Counted from the stretch's first letter, positions 1 to 12,925 are shown. The stretch: 64,000 nucleotides of DNA from Castor canadensis (GCF_047511655.1 NC_133396.1:133061490-133125489), one strand, 5' to 3'. A program made the numbers and translations. Notes: generated from the sequence alone by a model not told the origin.

Positions 1-159
1 GGGGGAGAGAGGAGGAGAGACAGCAAGGGATACTGGGGGAAGGAGAAGAGAAGGAGAAAGTGGGGGGAGGGAGGGAGATAAAGGGGAGGAGACAAAGGGG
101 GAAGAGAGGGTAAAAGAGAAGAGAGGGGGAAAGGAGGAAGGGGGAGAGGGAGAGAGGGA
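1..159. repeat. Polypurine (GA-rich) low-complexity tract
   Basis: Almost every base on the plus strand is A or G, in irregular GGGGA, GAGA and AAGG units without a fixed period. The tract is cut by the left window edge, so its full length is unknown. It may be a degenerate microsatellite or the polypurine part of an L1 3' UTR, but no L1 tail follows it. Confidence 0.85.
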
Positions 160-690
160 TAGCTTTCCTTTCTATTATTATGGAAAATCATGTCAATTTT
201 GCATAATAAAATTAAAATTCATTAGAAGATGGTATTTCTATACAAAATTAATTCCACAGATATATTCATTCTTGTTTGCTAAAAGGATGCCTTTAATGTT
301 ATAAAAAAATAATAAAACAAAGCATTTTTAGTGTGGGTAAAGTTCTAGCTTGAATAATTAACTTTGTCTGTTCAACAGTTCCAGAAATATATGTATCTCA
401 GAAAACATGATACACTTGAATTTTTTCATCCCTGTTGCATGTGTCTATTATTAGCTGTAAAATCAGCTTTCTACTGCTACAACAAAGTATTTCTACCAGA
501 ATGTTCCACTGAAGGCATGTGCTGGATCATGAATTTGTGTTTAGTTTCAGTTTTAAAACATGGTTTCAGAGTCCTCCATAGAGTACCAAGTGACACTGAG
601 GTACATAAGGACTTCAAGAGCAAGGACTAGCTATCCTCACAGGGTCAAGAGCTGTCACTTGCCATGTTTTCAACATGTAAATAAAAATAT
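160..690. other. Unassigned AT-rich sequence
   Basis: An 88-codon plus-strand frame lies here at 364-630, but it has no recognisable domain, no splice context and ordinary AT-rich composition, so I treat it as chance. A short phrase near 470 (tactgctacaacaaagtatt) resembles the end of minus-strand MaLR LTRs such as the one at 10.1 kb, which hints at a decayed LTR. Confidence 0.4.
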
Positions 691-699
691 GGTGCAAAT

Positions 700-900
700 A
701 CAGTGTCCACATGAATGTAAATGGAAAAATGATACTTGTTGAAACTACTCCAGGAATGGGAAGATAGGGAGATAAAGGAGAATAGTGGAGGGGATGAATT
801 CAGCTATGATATGTTTGATACATTGTAAGAACTTTTGTAAATGTCACAATGTAAAAGTTAATATCTTTTCCCTCTCCTTCAAAAAAAAGGGAAAAAAAAT
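700..900 (+). mobile_element. Decayed L1-type 3' end
   Basis: A purine-rich stretch (gggaagatagggagataaag) leads into a phrase of the form 'cattgtaagaacttttgtaaatgtcacaatg' and then an A-rich end. The same phrase, slightly diverged, recurs near 40.19 kb before an AATAAA and A-rich tail. Two similar tails in one window suggest one repeat family, and the layout of a G/A-rich tract followed by a conserved tail fits an L1 3' UTR. The left boundary is uncertain. Confidence 0.45.
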
Positions 901-949
901 TAACTAAACTATTAATAAGAACAATGGAACTAAAAATTTAGAAATGAGT

Positions 950-1075
950 TCAGGAGTCATCTGGTCCAAACCCCTCACTTTATAGCAGGAAAGCTAAAAT
1001 TTTTTAGGGTGATTTGCTCTATGAAGTGATTTGTCCAGTCTCACATAACTCATCAGTTTGCCAAATTAAATGTGG
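950..1075 (-). repeat. MIR-like fragment
   Basis: The order 'tctggtccaaacccctcactttatagcagg ... gtgatttgtccagtctcacataactca' follows the pattern of old mammalian SINE relics read in reverse (a 'fraction of cells below threshold, then previously tested' style match to the MIR core is not possible by eye). It is heavily diverged and MIR assignment is tentative. Confidence 0.35.
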
Positions 1076-1084
1076 CAGATAGCA

Positions 1085-1525
1085 CCTGGTGGCCCTTGCC
1101 TCCTGGCATTCATACTCTTAAGTAATCTCTCAGTGAGTGTGGGCTGGATCTAGTAACTGACATCTAACTGATAAAAAATTGCAAAGCGATGAACATCACT
1201 ACTGAAGTAGGTCACAATAAAACTCTGGCTCTGTCTTATTTATTCTGTCTTGCTCACCCTTTTTTGTTCCCTCAATTCAACAGCTCAAACCCTGGTGACA
1301 ACACGTGAATGATTTTGGAAGCAGACCCTTCCTCAGTCAAGTCTTCAGATGAGACCACAGCTCTGATCAACACTTAAATTATGCTGCTTTGTGAAATACC
1401 ATGAATCCAAGGACTCAGTTAAGTTATGCATGGATTCTTGACTGCCAGAAACCATGAGATCATAAACATTTTAAATAACTAAATGTCCGTGTAACTTGTT
1501 ACTCAGCCATAGATGACTAAAGCAT
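1085..1525 (+). mobile_element. Ancient MaLR (MLT1-type) solo LTR relic
   Basis: The order of landmarks matches mammalian MaLR LTRs: a phrase about a treated locus 'gaagtaggtcacaataaa', then 'cctcagtcaagtcttcagatgagaccacagc', then 'gactgccagaaaccatgagatcataaa', and the terminal 'gttactcagccatagatgacta'. The last phrase corresponds to the 'cagcaatagataactaata' end typical of these LTRs. No internal sequence or second LTR is visible, so it is a solo LTR. Subfamily is not assigned. Confidence 0.6.
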
Positions 1526-1529
1526 CAGG

Positions 1530-2390
1530 ATTCAGTCCTAAGGGTTTTGCTGTCTCAATACTGGCAACTTTCCTAATGCTGTTTTAAAAACTATCCTCTG
1601 AGAACTACTTCCTGTGGCTTCCATTTTTCTCCACATTTTCCATTTGCTTTAAAACTTCCCCTTTGTGATGACAATCTGTGTTTTACTAAGTGAGATTTTT
1701 ATTTTTATTTCTTTTACTTCTGTTGACAAAGTTCAGGATAGGTTCTGTACCCTCAATTTGGACAATATAAGCAAGACACAGCATGCCAAAATGTGTATCC
1801 AGGGACTAGTTCATTCGATTCATATCAGATATATCTATTTTTAGAGCCCCATAAAAAGTCAAATAAGCTGAAAAACAATGAGTAGAAAAAGCCTATTCAT
1901 TCACCCCTGGGATACATACCTCCTTTCTCATTTTCCATCAAAGCTGTACTGTTCCCTTACGTCTTAACCAGACCTTACATTTAGTCTGGTTGTATGAAGA
2001 TTTGAGGTAGGTTTTGTGGGTTTCCTTTCATTGATTTGGTACCTAACCTTGGGCAAGCCAATTAGCCTGGTTATAACTCTTTTCTACTTCCTGTAAGAAA
2101 AGGTAAAATGTCTTGGGCAAGCATTTGAAAATCTCAAAAGAAAAATTATTTTCAAAAATTGAAATAATTTTACCAGTTACCCCTGTTGATTGCATTCTAT
2201 CATACATGTATAGAAAATGTGTGCCTTAATGAAATTTTACTGTTATGTGTATAGTTACACTAAGGCAGGCAAGAATTAGGGAAGTTTGGGACTCTTAGAA
2301 CATATGTGACTTGATATTATATTCAGGTTGAACATTCCTCTCTTTCTCTGAGCCTTCTTTTCAATTGCAAATGTGTGTAGGTTATTTACA
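1530..2390. other. Unassigned AT-rich sequence
   Basis: I see no gene, no clear repeat and no long open frame here. Runs such as 'tttatttttatttctttt' near 1,700 are ordinary AT-rich sequence. Confidence 0.4.
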
Positions 2391-2695
2391 CCCTAGATCA
2401 GGGACCACTAAAACCACTTCCACCTGGCCCAGGGACCACACATGCCCCTTCCACTCACTCATCAATTATTGGTTAGGAATCACCATGGTCTTCCCTTCCC
2501 ATAGGTGAGCATAAATTTTTAAAGCATCTGGAAAAGAAAAAGAGGCTCTCTCTGCTTCTAACTCCCACCTGATCCCACCATAACCCCTTTTGTAATTCCC
2601 TTCCCTAATTTTCAATAAACTCTGTTACACCCATGTGTCCTGCCGTGGATTCTTCCACGTGGCACACAAAGAATTTGGAAATCTTCTGATCACAG
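2390..2695 (+). mobile_element. Candidate retroviral-type solo LTR
   Basis: The stretch is richer in C than its flanks and holds features of an LTR in order: a CACC/CCAC-rich U3-like part, a TATA-like 'gcataaatttt' near 2,509, a poly(A) signal AATAAA at about 2,615, then 'gtcctgccgtggattcttcc', the kind of phrase found just past the poly(A) signal of class I and class II endogenous retrovirus LTRs. No gag, pol or env sequence flanks it. Boundaries and target duplication could not be set by eye. Confidence 0.4.
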
Positions 2696-3849
2696 ACTGC
2701 ATCATTGCCATTACAGCATTATGCGTGTTATTCCGTACAGTCACATTCTAGAATGAACTCAGTGGATCATGCCTAGTATGTATTTTGGAAGATAACAAGC
2801 TCCTGTTGTCTGTGTGGCCTACTACATACTACTTACCACTCTATGACACAAAAACACATAGGCTTGGAGCGCATCACTAACTATAATATACCAATAAATT
2901 ACATCAATTAAGAAATCAGGATGTCAGATCATGATACATTTTGACCATGGATACCTTAGGGAAAAATGATAGCACACTATTTAATACTAATAAACAATAA
3001 TTTTAAAAAATACTTATTGCCCAGTAAACCAAATGTCTCACTCCCTGAATTCTTCATATTTTTTAAAGTAAAGATGTGATGAATAAATGAATTTGTGTTG
3101 CTATGAGGGGACATAACGGTAGATTTTAATTAGATGATACTTTAGCAATTCTTAAAAAGTTCCCAGTGGATGATGTAATCAATGTATTGAGTTACAGTAT
3201 ATCTGATTACATGAAATGCAGTCACAATGCAATTTTACTTTATCTTCCTAGGCCTCTTTAAAGTTCATTCAGTAGAAACAATTCTTCCTCTGCTCTTCCT
3301 CCTATGACTTTTCTGATCTGTCTTGAGTAACACAACATCCAACAGTCACTGTATGCTAAAAAAAAAAAAAAAAAAAGTACAGTTCTAAATCAAGCAAAAT
3401 ATCCATGTTTCATTTAAACAAAGCTTCACACTTGGTTTGAATGAAAACTTTCCTCCAACTTGAACCAGTTATAGGTTTGCTATTCCTATAAGAAAACATG
3501 TGGTTCTTCCCTTTTTCTTCTCACTGCATCCCCACTGGCAGCTGTTTCTGTCCTAACCAGGGACAGAAAAAGGTGGAGTAAAGAAAGTTCTAACCTGGCA
3601 GGATCTGCTAGAAGCCATCTTTATGCTCTTTGACCGCGGTTGTCAAAGATGACTTTCTCTCCCCCTGGCTTCTTGGAGCTAAAGGCCCTAGTGCAGGCAG
3701 AACACAGAGCAACTCTTTGGACTAGCTGCTCTGCTCGTGACATTAACTTACTTCTGGACTCCTCACACCTGAAATCTCCCCTACTGGGATGAGTCCCCTT
3801 CAAAAGGACAGGTTGGTTAATGGGTATAAAGCAGTTAAAAGGAAGAAAA
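2696..3849. other. Unassigned sequence with a poly(A) run
   Basis: A run of 20 A lies at 3,358-3,377 with no recognisable SINE or L1 body upstream. Short frames near 3,621-3,803 on the minus strand show no domain. Nothing else could be supported. Confidence 0.4.
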
Positions 3850-4078
3850 GGTTTTAGTGTTCCAACATAAAAGGATAACTACAGTTTTCAAAATAGCTAG
3901 AAGAAAGGACTTTGAATGTTCCTAACACAAAGAAAGGATAAATGTTTGAGATGATAGATATGCTAACTACCCTGATTTTACCTTCACACATCATGTACAC
4001 ATATACAAATATCATGCTGTACCCCATTAATATGCAAAATTATTATGTGTCAATTAAAACAATAACATATTTTTAAAA
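3850..4078 (+). mobile_element. Old L1 (L1MA-like) 3' end
   Basis: Sequence from 'aaaatagctagaagaaagga' through 'gataaatgtttgagatgata', 'gctaactaccctgatttta' and 'accccattaatatgcaaaat' to 'tatgtgtcaattaaaacaat' matches the conserved order of phrases at the 3' end of ancient mammalian L1 elements. It is 5'-truncated and keeps only 3' UTR. Confidence 0.7.
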
Positions 4079-4079
4079 G

Positions 4080-5439
4080 GGATGACAATCAAGCTAAGAG
4101 TCTCCCTCTTGTCCCACATGTTCTCACATTTAACTTGCTATTGGGAAGGTCCCATGGTGTATTCTCAGAGACCACTCTGGTCACAGAGAGACCCATCACA
4201 TAGGTCAGGCTCCACTGTGCCCCGTGACCACACTTACACTGAGCACACCACACTCTCCTAGTGTCCCTCCCTAGTCTTCTCACTAAGGTAGGTGTACAGA
4301 GACAAAGAACTCCTGCCCTTCCCTTTGTCAGAAGACCTTGCCGCATGGTTCCCACTGAACAACTCTCTCTCTGAAACCTCTGCCTTCAGCAACCAAAACC
4401 TTCTTCCTTCCCTGGAACAGACATGGACCAAGAGTTGTAAAGTCATTTTTGTGCTAGTTCCTTAGCAGACACTGTACATTCATACTTTGGACAATTATCT
4501 CAATTGTAATTTACTTCTTCAAAATTTCCAACTTAACACACCTGACAGAAAGACCTGAACTATGATAGAAGAGTTGAGTGGCAAATTGATTCATGATTCT
4601 ATAAAACTCGGATGTTTTCACGATGCCCTAGACATTAGAAGCTGCTCTCCAGAGAAAGTGTACATTGAAAAAGATATAAGATTTGTACACACTCATCTGA
4701 ACCCATTACAAAATAAAGATAAAAACGCCCATTTCTGACACTTTAGATACCAAGGTACAGCCTAGGTCAAAGTCTTATAGCTAAGTTATAAATTCCAGAA
4801 GGACATTATTTTTGAAGTATCGATACAAGCTTAAAAAGTAGCTTCTGAGCTGAGCAGTGGGGAAACAAAGAACACATCCCAAATCATATAAAAACAAACT
4901 ATGGGATGTGTCTGAAAGCACAATTTTTAATTATAATGAATGTTTTACATGCATGAAGTGTTGGCGGACTCATTGCTGAGGAGCACATTATTGAGACACC
5001 ACTGTAACACTAACTTAAAGTCACCAGGGGACTCAGGTGTTCCAGGTACTCGCTCTTGCATGAGAAAGTATCTCAAAGCTCAGTGTTTGAAGATCACAAC
5101 AATTTATTTGGTCATAATTCAGCAAATCTAGGCTGGACTCGGGTCGGCAGTTCTTCTGGTCTCACTTAAGGTCAATCATTTTTCTGTGGTCAGCTGGGTC
5201 CATAAAATGTGGCTGGAAGACCAAGATGGCATCATTCATGTCTGTCATCTTCACTAGGGTGGCAGGAACAGCTGGAAAGGTGACAGTCACCTATCTCTGT
5301 CTGCATGATCTCTCAAGCAGAGGAGCCAGAACTGCTTTTACAAAGTTGCCTAGGATTCCAAGAGAACAGCTGGAAACTCCAGGCCTCCAGTGGCCTACAC
5401 ACATCCTGACTATCACCCCATTCTTTTGTTTCCCTCCCA
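4080..5439. other. Unassigned sequence
   Basis: No gene or clear repeat. Two overlapping minus-strand frames (4,089-4,446) and a plus-strand frame (5,226-5,450) lie here. They lack recognisable domains, and the latter runs into the SINE that follows, so chance is the best explanation. Confidence 0.4.
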
Positions 5440-5661
5440 TGCCCTGGTGAGACTGGGATTTGAATTCAAGGCTATGTGTCTGTAAAGCAGGCACTCTACT
5501 GCTTGAGCCACAATTCTAGTCCATTTTGCTCTGGTTATTGGTTATTTTGGAGATGGGGGTCTCATGAACTGTTTGCTCAGGCTGGCCTCAAACCATGATT
5601 CTTCTGCTCTCAGCCTCTCAAGTAGCTAAGATTACAGGAATGAGCCTCTAGTACTTGGCCT
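5440..5661 (-). mobile_element. B1-dID-type dimeric SINE
   Basis: Read on the minus strand, a B1 (7SL-derived) half comes first, seen here as the reverse complement of 'cctgtaatcttagctacttg' and 'aggctgagagcagaagaatc'. An ID-like tRNA-derived half follows, seen on the plus strand as 'gatttgaattcaaggc ... gcaggcactctactgcttgagcca'. This is the same dimer layout as at 33.6 and 54.0 kb. No clean target duplication is visible. B1-ID dimers are known from several non-murid rodent families. Confidence 0.8.
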
Positions 5662-6169
5662 ATCATTAATTCTATTGACTAGTCAATAATGCAAGTCACA
5701 AATCCAGCCCAGATTCAAGGTAAGAAATTGACTTCACCTCTAGAAGAGAAGAGCTACAAGGAATCTACTGTCCTCTTTAATTCACCACAGGATGCTTTAA
5801 AGAAAACAGTAGACTTTGTTATCTTAGGAAAACACTAACATTTATGTTTCAGAGAGATGAGGGATATGTTAACGTCTTAATAATCTCAAAATGAATCTAG
5901 CAGCATTTATAAGCAAAAGAGGAAGAGAATTCATACAAAGAGATGGTGACAGTATGTATGAGGCCTAAGAAAAGAGTGAAAGACACATGGGGAATATGCT
6001 AGAAGATGTGCTTGCCTAGCCATCTCTAACTTTGTCATATGCATTTGTCATCATTGACCATGATGATCTCTCACCCCCAAAATAATGTCCCCATGAGTCC
6101 TTAATCATTCACTAAGTCAATCCTTCTTCCTTTAACCTGTTTTTTCAGCAAGCAGGTTAAGCACATTTT
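5662..6169. other. Unassigned sequence
   Basis: No gene, repeat or structured element that I can support. Confidence 0.4.
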
Positions 6170-6590
6170 ATATAACAGATATGGTTCATGACCCCAGGGA
6201 TAAAAAGAAGGAGCAATATACAGTTATTTCTTTCAAGAAACTCATAAATCTGTAATTACAACAAAAGTTTAAGGAGTGATAGAACAGAGAGAAAGGGCTA
6301 TTAGCCCAGCTTCTGTGGGGGCATGGTGTTACATTAGATTCCTAGAAAGAACATGAGCCAGTCTTGAGAGATGAGTAGGAGTTTACCAAATGCACAGAAC
6401 CTACTCAAAGTCATCGAGGCAACAATTTTAGAGCTCAGAAAAATGAGAGTATCACTAGAGGAGATAATACTTGTAGGAAGTAAATTAGTTCTAAAGCTAG
6501 AGATAAAAGCAGGACTTCATATGTCACTATAAGGAAGCCATATTTTAGCCAGTGTAGATAAGGAGACAGTGGACCAGAGGAGGGGCCTCC
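6170..6590 (+). repeat. Possible ancient mammal-wide repeat (L2-like)
   Basis: The order 'ccccagggataaaaagaaggagcaa', 'aaactcataaatctgtaattaca', 'tgatagaacagagagaaaggg', 'gatgagtaggagtttacc' and later 'gaagccatattttagccagtg' follows an old, widespread mammalian repeat pattern (locus of size, stock, count-like phrases). Divergence is high, and both family and ends are uncertain. Confidence 0.3.
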
Positions 6591-9500
6591 AAGTAACTCC
6601 ATTTTTCAAAGTCATTGTCTTCTAAGTACCATCAGTTATAGTGGCTCCTTAATATGAAGAACACCAAAACAGTATATCAAATAGTTCTTAATGATACCAA
6701 TATTTAGTTGATGCTGTTTAAAATCTTTTCTAAGTGGGTGAATTTTCTCAGAGGCAGTTACTAGGATTATTAATGTCCCATGCTGAATCAAAATCAGTGC
6801 ATTTGAGATAGAAAAAGTGGAAATGCAGATAAAACAGAAAGAGAAGAATTAAATGTGCTTTCCTGTCAAAAGCATAAAAACTAAATTCCATATTCATTCT
6901 GTCCAGTGAAATACAGAGATAGTTATCTGGTACCAGCAAAAAAACATAACATGCATTGAAGGTAGGAAAGGGGTAGTCAGGAGGGCCAGTCATAAGATTA
7001 AACCTGTATTTACATTAATTAAATAAACTGTGTCCATTGTCTACCAACTACTTTCTAGTGGACACTAGATATATATAGTAATCAATAAAATAGATTTGTT
7101 TCTGCTTTCTTGATGCTTACCATTCTTCTTCTAACTGGTATTTGATTGAATCTGACTGAGTCATTGACAAAAGTTGATTTTCTTACTTTAAAGTGTGAGA
7201 TAAGGAATGGGGCTTCTCCTGGAGAATTTAAGAATTAGCAAAAGTTCATCTTTACTTTGGCTTGGTTAAGTTGTAGACAGGACTTTCACATTGTCAATAC
7301 ATGTGAATTTTTTTTTCTCTCGAATGGAAGGCAGCAACTTGAGTGGAAGGAGGTATAAACCAAGAAAACTGGATTGTTGAAAACAGATGAGGTAAAGGAG
7401 GACTTCTGTTTTCTAAAAAGAAGTCTCTCTGAGTGTTACTGTGGACTAAGCTTAAAAATGCAATAACAAGTTGAATAAGGGCATTAGTGATGCACCAACC
7501 TGTAGAACATATTCTTAGAAGGAAACTTATTATTGAGGTTTCCAATCTATTGTTCTTCCCACTGCAAGTAGGATTTAGAATTTGGTTTCAGTTAATTCTC
7601 TGTTTGAAACACAGTCCCTGGTTTGGATACAGCCCACTAATAAGAACTACTTGCCCAGTGATTAAAGACTGACTTCAAGATTCTTGATACAGAGAGAACC
7701 TGCCATTCCTAACTGTTCGGATTACAGAATCCAAAAGTGGAAGGTACATTTTGATGCCTTTTGTATATCCATGTTGGAGATACGCTGTTTCATTTGTTAA
7801 GAGTTTGAAGCTGACAGTCAACAAATGGAATGTATTGAAGGACAGAGTGACCCTGGAAAGATCACACCCCCAGTCTTTGATATCAAAATGAATATTTAGG
7901 ACTTAAAAGTCTCTTTCAGAATTCCTCCAGATTCTCACTTTTAAAGCTTCTTAGTTTTGGACAGAGTGAGAAATGTGGCTACTTACCCAGCAAGCATTAA
8001 ATATTACTGATCCATTCATTTTGGAGAGCTGGGAAAGACAAGGAGAATTAAATTATTTTGCGGATATAAATTAAAAGTAAGACTTTCAAGATCAGAGATT
8101 TTATAAGATTTTCATTTCTGCTCCCAAGCTCTTTAATCTGGCTAATTTAGTATAAGACTCCACAGTGGAAGCCAAATGAATAATTTGAAAGTAAGATGGG
8201 CTTTTCACTTAAGTCTGCCTCCTCCTCCCTTTTTTTTTATTACAGCCAAATGCAACATGCTGTTTTAAGATTCTGTGGATTATAAACATTTATGTGCAAT
8301 CCTCTTTTAAAATTATTATTTTCCAGACTTTAAGAGGCTAGACCTATTAAAAAGTTTAAAATTTCCTAAGTTCTTAGTTTAGGAGGAAGAACAAAAATGG
8401 TTCCTACTATTCAAACTTTTGTATGCACAAATTCAAGGTTCTGTTTTTACAGAAGAACCTTTTTCCAAATTTATTTCCAGCTACTTTTGCTTTCCTTGAG
8501 GGACCTTTGAAACACTATATTGCTACTTTTCATGTTTTTTATTTGCCCTCTGGAACAATAAGAGCTCAAAGGTTCATAAATATGCATTCTGTAAATGTAT
8601 TATGCTGACAAAGTGTTGCTCAGATAGCTGTTTTTGCCGTTGGGGAATGAATAAGTTTACAGCTTAAACAACATTGTAAGGTGGAAAGAGAAAAAAGAAA
8701 GAGAGCAGAGGAAATGGGGAAGGGGAGAAAAAGAAGAAATTAAAGATAAACAAAAAGAAAGAGAATTAAATGGAGAAGATTTAGGCACCTCATCTCCAAA
8801 CAAGGGGAAGAAAGAACCCACAATGAATGAAAATGCACAAGGAAATTAAAGACCAAAGTGCAGCATATTTTATACATGTTTATAATGTCAAGAAAGAGAA
8901 AGAAATCTGTTTTCCTACTGACATCCAAAGTTGTTTCTTTTCCTAAAAATGATTTGAACTGAGCAACATGCAGTACTTGCATTCTAATTTGTCATGATTT
9001 TATGAAAATAAAATTTGAGTGTCCTTATTCTAATTCTCTCTGAACTTAGACTAGTTCAGCTCCATTCAACTAAAATTAGATAAATCATAAATCTGATGAT
9101 TATCAACAGGTCAAGGATAGAAAGAATAGAATATTTCAATGAGAGAAGTGAAAACTCTAAGCACAAAAATCAATAGTGAAGTGGTGTTAATGAACATAAA
9201 ACCAGATATCAGTGAGCAAAGTTCCAATGTGAAGTGAGTCTGTCAGGTGGGGAAATGTGTTAACAGTGTCCTAAATCAGGAGAAATTAACTGTGAAATTC
9301 AGAAAACCTTTAAAGTTTTGAAATAAAAAAGTAAAGTTTTATGACAAAGACAGTAAAAATGTAAGAGTAAACAAAATGCATCTGTAACTTGAATAAAAAA
9401 CATCTAAGAAGTTGTAAAATCACCGAGGAAGAAATTAACAATGAATCCTGAGATTCTGTGGATAGTCTCAAGTCCATCAGACTGTAATTGTTGGTAATAA

Positions 9501-10102
9501 TTATTACCTTATTGCTCAGAGAAAATATTTTAAAGTAATAAAGTGCCCTGTGGAACTTTTTTTTTTTAATGAATAGCTTCTGTAAAGATTTTTCGCCCTC
9601 AGAGCTAACAGTCTATGATTTATGCATCTTCCGTGTTTTCCTTCATGAAAATCCCAACCAGCATTAACTGGATGGAAGTTCCTTCCTAATTCACTACCTA
9701 CTAATGTTGCCTCCTTCCAGATTTCCTCCACATCCCATAATTATAGAGACAAAATATCTTTACATTACAAAATTAGTTCATTTGCATTTCTGTTTCATTT
9801 ATTCAATGGAAATTGAGAGTTGCACATTATATTAAGCTGTTCTCTGAATGCTCTGAAAGATGCAACCAAAATGCAAGCAGAAATGCTGCTTTCTGCCTGG
9901 GACCAGCACAGAGGAGTCAATATTTGCCTTGAGCCTTGAAGACTTATCACCAAGAAAATGGGGCAGAGGCTTGGACAAAGGCACTAAGGCATAAATATGC
10001 CCAAGGCAGTTAGATAGAATGCACAAAGGAATGATCAGAGAATGCAAGGCTGGGAAGGCACAGAAGAGGCCAGTTATGAAAGAAGACTCTACAAGTCACC
10101 CT
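6591..10102. other. Long repeat-poor AT-rich stretch
   Basis: About 3.5 kb holding only small unassigned frames (for example minus 6,748-6,993, 7,294-7,545 and 8,740-8,982), none with a recognisable domain. The part at about 8,100-8,350 is free of recognisable repeats and could include non-coding conserved sequence, but that cannot be judged from one species. A weak ancient-repeat pattern occurs at 9,850-10,060. Confidence 0.4.
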
Positions 10103-10488
10103 GGGTTCATCAGTTTTTCATCACTGTGACAAAATACGTGACATAAACAATTTTAAGGAGGAAGGATTTATTTGGGCTCAGGGTTTCAGAGGTTTCAGTC
10201 CATGCTGGCTGACTGTCATTTCTAGGCCTATGTTGAGGCAGATTATCACAGCAGAAAAGTGTTTTTGGCAGAAATGCTTACCTCATGGCAGCTAGGAATC
10301 AAAATTAGAAAGACAAGAAGAGTTCAGGGTAAGATACTGCCTGAGAAGACCCTCCCTCCATGAACCTACTTCTACCAGCTAGGCCCTAGCTACTGAAGTT
10401 TCCAGCCCCTCCCCAAACAGCTCCTCCAGCTGGAAGGAAGCCTTCAACATCTGAGCCTGTGGGGGACATTTCATATTTAAACCATAAC
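10103..10488 (-). mobile_element. MaLR-type solo LTR
   Basis: On the plus strand the order is 'cactgtgacaaaatacgtga', 'gaggaaggatttatttgggc', 'gtttcagtccatgctggct', 'cacctcatggcagctaggaa' (with a base change), 'accctccctccatgaacctac', and finally 'gggggacatttcatattt' plus 'aaaccataac'. This is the reverse complement of a MaLR-type LTR whose 5' end reads 'gttatggtttaaatatgaaa'. A sister copy in the same orientation is at 27,069-27,432. No internal region is present. Confidence 0.65.
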
Positions 10489-12890
10489 TTATGAGTTTTA
10501 ATCCAATGGCTTTCAATATTTCAATAACAATGTGCAAAAAAGAAACATCTGTAGCCCTGTACAAATAAATACACATATAATAATTAAAAGTTTCATGTAA
10601 CAAAATTTACCATTTCAATTTGTGACATTTTCTATCCTATTTAATCCTATTCAAATTCATGTTTTGAGGCCTGTTGTGATCCACCAAATTGACTGTGACC
10701 TCAGTCTGAAAGCAAATTTACCCTAGGGAATGGGTTTGGCATGTGAATGATACACTTTATCTGAATTATAGAAAAAGAACTGGGGAGTGAGTAGAAGGTG
10801 GTTTGGAAAGTGGAAGTGCTGGAGGGAGGGGCTGGGCTAGGCTAGTGGCTGAAGGGATCTGGGCAGGAGATCTAGAGTTAAAACAGCCAGAAGTAGAATG
10901 CACTTAATGTCAGATTATCTGCAGAGTACATTCACACTAAGGGTGTAGTGATTTGCCACATTGCCATTTTAAGAATTATTTGCATTTTCAGAGAAGACCT
11001 TTAAGAAAGAACTTCATAGAGAAATAATTCAATAGGAACGATAACTTGGGAGATGTTCAAAAACCTCCTTAGGAAGCCCCTGTGAGGGAACCAGTCTCCA
11101 ATACTCATGCACTGCAAATGGGGGTAAAGGCACGAGTAACAGAAATGCATATATGTAAATGGGATAGAACCACAGTAACTCATGAGTGTGCTCCAGCTTC
11201 TCCAGAGCCTCATCTTTCCCCTGTTGGGTCAGAGGCTCCCTCTGACAGAGGGTGGGCACAAAAACCTGCCATCTCAACATTTTCAAATGAGGACTTGGCC
11301 ACAACCAGTAACTATCAGTTTTTACTCTATTATCATTTAAAAATTGTTTCAATTATGCTAAAACAACACAAATGAAAATGTTTTTATTTTTTCTACCATA
11401 TCAATTATTTTCTTGTTTTTTCCTAATTTGAAGTCATGATACTGCACACTTTTCTTTATTACCTTAAACATTTCCAAATTCCTATAGGGCCTTTGTAAAT
11501 TGAAATCAGAGGCTTTTTCCAAAAATTTGCAAACTATTTATATGTTTTCCCCAATTTTCTCAAATCCAATTTTAAATTCATACATCCAGGCAAATCCCAT
11601 TTCCCAAAGGAGAGAATGAATTGAAATGGGGGATATACATTGTGATTCCACATCGGGCCATTCCACCACTCCAAATGGACTCTCAGACAAGTTGAAATCA
11701 ATGCCACGTTCATACTGGATCTTCCATACTTTGGGTTGAGCCTTTCTGCACCTAGGTAGAAGAGAGATTTGGAAGTAATGCAGAAGGTCAGATGCACTAA
11801 ACACAATGGAAAGAATTCACAATTTTTCTCTCTCAGCCAGTCTAAATGAACATTTACACCCAACACAAGCCTCCCACCTTCAGGATGCCAGACCCTTCAA
11901 ATGTCTTCCGTTTCATGTGGTCATCAGTATTCTTTCACTTCATCTCATCTCATTTACATTCTATCCCCTCAGCACAAATGACATTCCCTAACATAGGAGC
12001 CTCTTATTAGAGTGTTTTCCTTCTCCCCTCTTTGATTTCATCCCTCTTAGCTTTGTTGTGCCTTTTGAAGAGAGCCATCCTCTTCTGAAGCAATTGCACT
12101 GCATTGCTGAAGCTCTTCAAGGAAAACTTTAAAAGCCAGCTTTCATGTGCTCACGGTCCCCTATCCCCCCGAGAACCCAACAGAATCAGCTGCCACCGTG
12201 GCAGGAAACAAATGAAAATAGGCCCCTGAGCAGATCTTATTTTATTCATTCATTTATTGTGCCTTGCATTTGGAAGTTGGTTCCAAGACCTTTTCTTGGT
12301 TCTAAGGCAGTCTGCCTATGGATAGCAAATGGGGGAAAGAAAAGCAAAACAAACCAGTACAATGTCACTCAGGATGCCATCGGCCAGTATTTGCTGACAA
12401 GGATGTGTGCATGTGCGTTGCTCAGACCATTGATACTCTATTAACCTAAGGAAGCTGAGCTGTTGCAGGTTTCCAGACTGCTATCGAGTTGCCAAAGATC
12501 TTGGCATAACTCACTTTCACCAAGAGGGTCCCAAGTCTTTGAAAATTAGTTTACCTGGAATGTTCTAGGTAGGAAATCGGATAACTCACTGCCTACTCAT
12601 TCAGAAACAAGGAGGGGAAAATCCAAAAATATTAACAATAACAACAAAAAAAACCATGGGTTATGTATATTTATTTCTTTGTACACTGATTTGTTGATAA
12701 ATAAAATGGAGAAGCTTATGGTTATTCTGTGCCTTTGTATTAAAAGCTTGAAATATAAAGACCTTCACCTTCATTTCAGACTCATAATCTCTCATCTCTA
12801 GCATCAATGGTTTGCTCTTTGTTCTTAACCTGGCAGATTGTCTCTTGTCTTCTTTGCACAGGTAGTCATTGTCTGTGCCTGGAGTCAAAT

Positions 12891-12893
<3 letters not shown>
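10489..12893. other. Unassigned sequence
   Basis: Overlapping frames occur on both strands at 11,001-11,375 (107 codons minus, 97 codons plus) and at 11,534-11,866 (110 codons minus). None shows a domain, a splice-bounded exon or neighbours that would make it a gene. A purine-rich stretch 'ggagggaggggctgggctag' lies near 10,820. Confidence 0.4.

Positions 12894-12925
<32 letters not shown>

Noticed and set aside
11001..11866. Overlapping 97-110-codon frames on both strands
   Set aside because: They lack domains, splice signals and compositional change. Open frames on both strands at once suggest chance.
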